Source of the DNA: Streptomyces stelliscabiei
Lineage (GTDB): Bacteria > Actinomycetota > Actinomycetes > Streptomycetales > Streptomycetaceae
Assembly (NCBI RefSeq): GCF_014873495.1
Contig: NZ_JADBGF010000001.1
Span: 186,001 to 250,000, forward strand
Length of the DNA: 64,000 nt
Direction: 5' to 3'
In this document: positions 61,747 to 64,000 of the stretch, in pieces
Position numbering within the stretch: position 1 is the first letter of the stretch
How the letters are laid out: each line of letters begins with the position of its first letter
Notes under the pieces: model-generated
Told to the model about the DNA's origin: nothing
Databases searched by the model: none
The model's input: the letters and a program-made list of their open reading frames with translations, nothing else
Made by a program: the position numbers and the translations under genes

Positions 61747-62636
61747 CCCTCCTCGGGTCGCAGGGCGATCTCGACATGCGCGTGCCGGAACGGCACGGGG
61801 AGGTCGTGCGCGGCGGCCAACTCGCCTCCGCTCACCTCCTCGAAGTCCAGCACCAGACTCTCTTTGACCCCGAACACCGCGTCGGAGTCCAGGTAGTCGG
61901 AGCCCGCGACGAACACATGGGTGGTCAGCGGCTGGTGGCCCTCGGCGCCGACGATGAAGTGGATGTGCGCCGGTCGGTAGGGATGCCGGGCAGTGGCTTC
62001 GAGCAGCTGCCCGACCGGGCCGTCGTCGGGGATCGGGTAAGCCGCGGGCAGGATCGTCCGGAAGTGGAACCGGCCCTGCTCGTCGCAGGTGAACAGGCCG
62101 CGCAGATTGCGGTCCGGGACCTCGCCGGGACGCTGGACGTCGTAGAACCCCTTCTCATCCGCCTGCCACACGTCGATGAGCGCCCCTCCGAGCGGGCGGC
62201 CGTCGGGACCGAGGACCTGGCCGGTGACCAGGGTGGGTTCGCCGCCCTCGGCGAGGGAGATGGAGTCGCCGAGGGCGCGCGGCGGGGAGTCGACCATGTG
62301 GAACGGGCCGAGCACCGTCGACTCGGTCGTCGTCGGGCCGGGGCCTGCGTGGTCGAGGGAGTCGACGAGCATCGACATGCCGAGGACGTCGGAGAGCAGT
62401 TGGAACTCCTGCCGTACGTCGGTGCAGGCGTGGCCGGTCCGGGTCAGGAAGTCGATCGCGGTGTCCAGTTCCGCCTGAGTGAGGTCGACTTCCTTCGCGA
62501 AGGCATGCAGGTGCTCGACCAGTGCGGTGATCACCGTACGCAGTCGTGCATCCGGCGTGTCGCTGAAGGCCTGGGTCACGACCTCGGCGGATCGCTCTGC
62601 GGAGAACAACGGGCGGCTACGGGGCGCTGGGGGCAC
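61743..62636 (-). CDS. Hydroxyquinol 1,2-dioxygenase (intradiol)
   Basis: The 297-aa intradiol dioxygenase has the N-terminal helical dimer domain (TPDARLRTVITALVEHLHAF) and the Fe site residues in LPAAYPIPDDGPVGQLL and HPYRPAHIHFIV (two Tyr, two His expected). The length and the adjoining maleylacetate reductase point to hydroxyquinol rather than catechol as substrate. GTG 62636 is 4 nt after the folD stop. It is the ring-opening step of this cluster. Confidence 0.9.
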   Translation of the reverse strand: MPPAPRSRPLFSAERSAEVVTQAFSDTPDARLRTVITALVEHLHAFAKEVDLTQAELDTAIDFLTRTGHACTDVRQEFQLLSDVLGMSMLVDSLDHAGPGPTTTESTVLGPFHMVDSPPRALGDSISLAEGGEPTLVTGQVLGPDGRPLGGALIDVWQADEKGFYDVQRPGEVPDRNLRGLFTCDEQGRFHFRTILPAAYPIPDDGPVGQLLEATARHPYRPAHIHFIVGAEGHQPLTTHVFVAGSDYLDSDAVFGVKESLVLDFEEVSGGELAAAHDLPVPFRHAHVEIALRPEEG

Positions 62637-62640
62637 GATG

Positions 62641-63498
62641 TCAGTCCCTCGGGTGTGCGGCGGTCGCGGCCGCCAGGGTGTTGGACAGCAGCATGGCGAT
62701 GGTCATCGGGCCGACTCCGCCGGGCACGGGGGTCAGCAGGCCAGCGACCTCGGCGACGGCCGGTGCGTCCACGTCGCCGATCAGACCGTCGGGGGCGCGG
62801 TGGATGCCGACGTCGATCACGGTGGTGCCCGGGGCGACCGCATCGGCGCCGATGATCCCCGGCTTGCCGGCGGCCACCACGAGGACGTCGGCCGACCGGC
62901 ACATCCCCACAAGATCGCGGGTGCGCGAGTGACACACGGTGACCGTGGCGTTCCGCTGCTGGAGCAGCTGTGCCATGGGCTGCCCCACGAGCACCGACCG
63001 GCCCACGACCACGGCGTGGGTTCCCTCCAGGGGAACGTCGTACGCGTCGAGGATCCGCATCACGCCGGCCGGGGTGCAGGGGCGCAGGCCTGGGCGCCCC
63101 TGGGCCAGAAGGCCGGCGCTCGTCGTGGTCAGGCCGTCGACGTCCTTGGCCGCCGGGATGCGCTCGACCAGCGTCGGTGCGTCCAGGTGCGCCGGGAGCG
63201 GCAGCTGGAGCAGGATGCCGGAGACGGCCGGGTCCGCCGCCAACTCGTCGATGAGCGCTGCGACTTCGGCCTGCTCGGCAGTGGCGGGAAGACGGCGGTG
63301 CAGGTCGAGCATGCCCGCCTCGACGCACAGCCGACGCTTGTTGCGGACGTACACCTCCGATGCCGGGTCGTCGCCCACGAGCACGGTGGCGAGTCCGGGC
63401 GTCGTACCGCCCGCGGCCCGGAACGCCGCCACTCCCTTCGCGACCTCTTCGCTCACCTGGCGGGCCAGGGCGGTGCCGTCGAGTCTTCCTGCAGTCAT
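62641..63498 (-). CDS. folD: Methylene-THF dehydrogenase/cyclohydrolase
   Basis: The 285-aa protein has the family signatures: YVRNKRRLCVEAGM with the catalytic Lys, LLQLPLPAHLDAPTLVERIP, VVVGRSVLVGQPMAQLLQQR and the ending PVPGGVGPMTIAMLLSNTL. It turns 5,10-methylene-THF into 10-formyl-THF. AAGGACGACGC precedes ATG 63498. It leads an operon with the ring-cleavage dioxygenase and reductase, an uncommon union of C1 and ring-cleavage genes. Operator copy D lies 53 nt upstream. A methylene-THF reductase is not in the window. Confidence 0.93.
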   Translation of the reverse strand: MTAGRLDGTALARQVSEEVAKGVAAFRAAGGTTPGLATVLVGDDPASEVYVRNKRRLCVEAGMLDLHRRLPATAEQAEVAALIDELAADPAVSGILLQLPLPAHLDAPTLVERIPAAKDVDGLTTTSAGLLAQGRPGLRPCTPAGVMRILDAYDVPLEGTHAVVVGRSVLVGQPMAQLLQQRNATVTVCHSRTRDLVGMCRSADVLVVAAGKPGIIGADAVAPGTTVIDVGIHRAPDGLIGDVDAPAVAEVAGLLTPVPGGVGPMTIAMLLSNTLAAATAAHPRD

Positions 63499-63550
63499 GC
63501 GTCGTCCTTCGAAGTGTCCCCGCGTCGGTCTGCCCAGCGGCCCGCAAAGA

Positions 63551-63563
63551 TGTCTGACAGCTG
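63551..63563 (+). promoter_or_regulatory. GntR-type operator copy D
   Basis: TGTCTGACAGCTG is identical to copies A and C and is followed by a partial repeat, ACAGCCGACGATTGTCTG. It sits in the 289-nt divergent interval between folD and the right-edge aminomethyltransferase-like gene and may serve both. Confidence 0.68.
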
Positions 63564-63787
63564 ACAGCCGACGATTGTCTGCCGTCGCACGCTAACCGAC
63601 GCCTGCGTCCCGCGGCGGGCCTCGTACCTGGAGCAGGTACCGCTAACGCGTAGTTCTGCCCTATCTGGCGGTCCTGGGCCGGGCGCAGCATCCACGGGAC
63701 TTCTCCGCAGGACTTCATCCAGGGAGAGGGAGCCGTTCACCGGTGCCGACCACAGCGTCGTACCGCACCGAGCCAGAGAGGTTCGAC

Positions 63788-64000
63788 ATGGCCGAGATGC
63801 CGCAGAGCAAGACCTTTCCCCACACCCCGTTCGTGCCGTACGACCCCATCGTCCAGTTCCACGAGACGGCGGCCTGGTGCTTCGGCGGCGACGCGGAGGC
63901 GTGGGAGTACACGGGCTGGCGGGACGAGGTGCTGGCCGCGACGACGACCGTGTCGCTGCACGGCCACCTGAACCCCTCGCCGACGCTGCGGCTGACCGGA
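63788..64000 (+). CDS. Probable aminomethyltransferase-type O-demethylase, N-terminal part
   Basis: ATG 63788 opens 71 codons to the window end. The stretch EYTGWRDEVLAATTTVSLHG, then HLNPSPTLRLTG, resembles the N-terminal part of GcvT/LigM-type proteins, in which a similar W-R-D-E block is followed by a strand leading to RxTGPDA. If so, this would be a third THF-dependent demethylase. It lies divergent from folD, sharing an interval with operator copy D. The call is tentative because of the short length. Confidence 0.5.
   Translation, partial: MAEMPQSKTFPHTPFVPYDPIVQFHETAAWCFGGDAEAWEYTGWRDEVLAATTTVSLHGHLNPSPTLRLTG

Noticed and set aside
1..64000. tRNA, rRNA and CRISPR arrays
   Set aside because: No cloverleaf-like conserved tRNA stretches, rRNA sequence or regularly spaced direct repeats were seen on either strand.

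Overview
The window is GC-rich actinobacterial DNA, almost certainly Streptomyces or a close relative. The signs are the G/C-ending codon use, many ATGA/GTGA gene overlaps and GTG starts, Streptomyces-type regulators (SpoIIE phosphatase, XRE/TPR protein, DUF6415 plus a small ATPase, MAB_1171c-type membrane protein, large LuxR ATPase), several IS5-family elements and an FxLD lanthipeptide locus.

Layout. 0-4.2 kb: an FxLD-type lanthipeptide locus on the minus strand (dehydratase cut by the window start, 62-aa precursor, isoaspartate-type methyltransferase) followed by small proteins. 4.3-10.4 kb: regulators, a kinase-like phosphotransferase, an amidase and a truncated membrane protein. 10.3-23.7 kb: an eroded region with a SpoIIE phosphatase, a TetR/SDR/SDR/hydrolase operon with a palindromic operator, an AraC regulator and a dihydroxyacetophenone-dioxygenase-like cupin. 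Between them lie remnants of tniQ, IS5 transposases, a hydrolase, a rhamnosidase, an aldehyde dehydrogenase and a PucR regulator, plus one apparently intact IS.

23.7-33.9 kb: a tight minus-strand operon with a divergent IclR regulator. It encodes a CoA ligase, a two-subunit PEP-synthase-like phosphotransferase, biotin carrier, biotin carboxylase, carboxyltransferase and HAD phosphatase. The gene set matches the phosphorylation-plus-carboxylation route described for 4-hydroxyacetophenone/acetovanillone (hpe in Rhodococcus, acv in Sphingobium, names from memory). Transposase remnants lie on both sides.

35.2-64 kb: a large cluster for methoxylated, lignin-type aromatics. It has a stilbene-cleaving-type dioxygenase, aldehyde dehydrogenase, amidohydrolase-type decarboxylase, two LigM-like tetrahydrofolate O-demethylases (one frameshifted) and probably a third at the right edge, and two PurU deformylases. 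It also has FolD, a dihydropteroate synthase, a vanillyl-alcohol-oxidase-type flavoenzyme, a flavin hydroxylase, an F420-type oxidoreductase, and hydroxyquinol 1,2-dioxygenase with maleylacetate reductase.

The proposed logic is inference. Aryl ketones enter through the carboxylation operon. Aldehydes and alkylphenols enter through the oxidase, dioxygenase and aldehyde dehydrogenase. Methyl groups are moved to tetrahydrofolate by the LigM-like proteins and released as formate through FolD and PurU. The ring is hydroxylated and opened at hydroxyquinol, giving maleylacetate and then 3-oxoadipate. A repeated 13-bp motif, TGTC(T/G)GACAGCTG, lies in front of the GntR gene and its divergent operon, the second O-demethylase gene, and the folD/ring-cleavage operon. 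It suggests one GntR regulon joining O-demethylation, C1 handling and ring cleavage.
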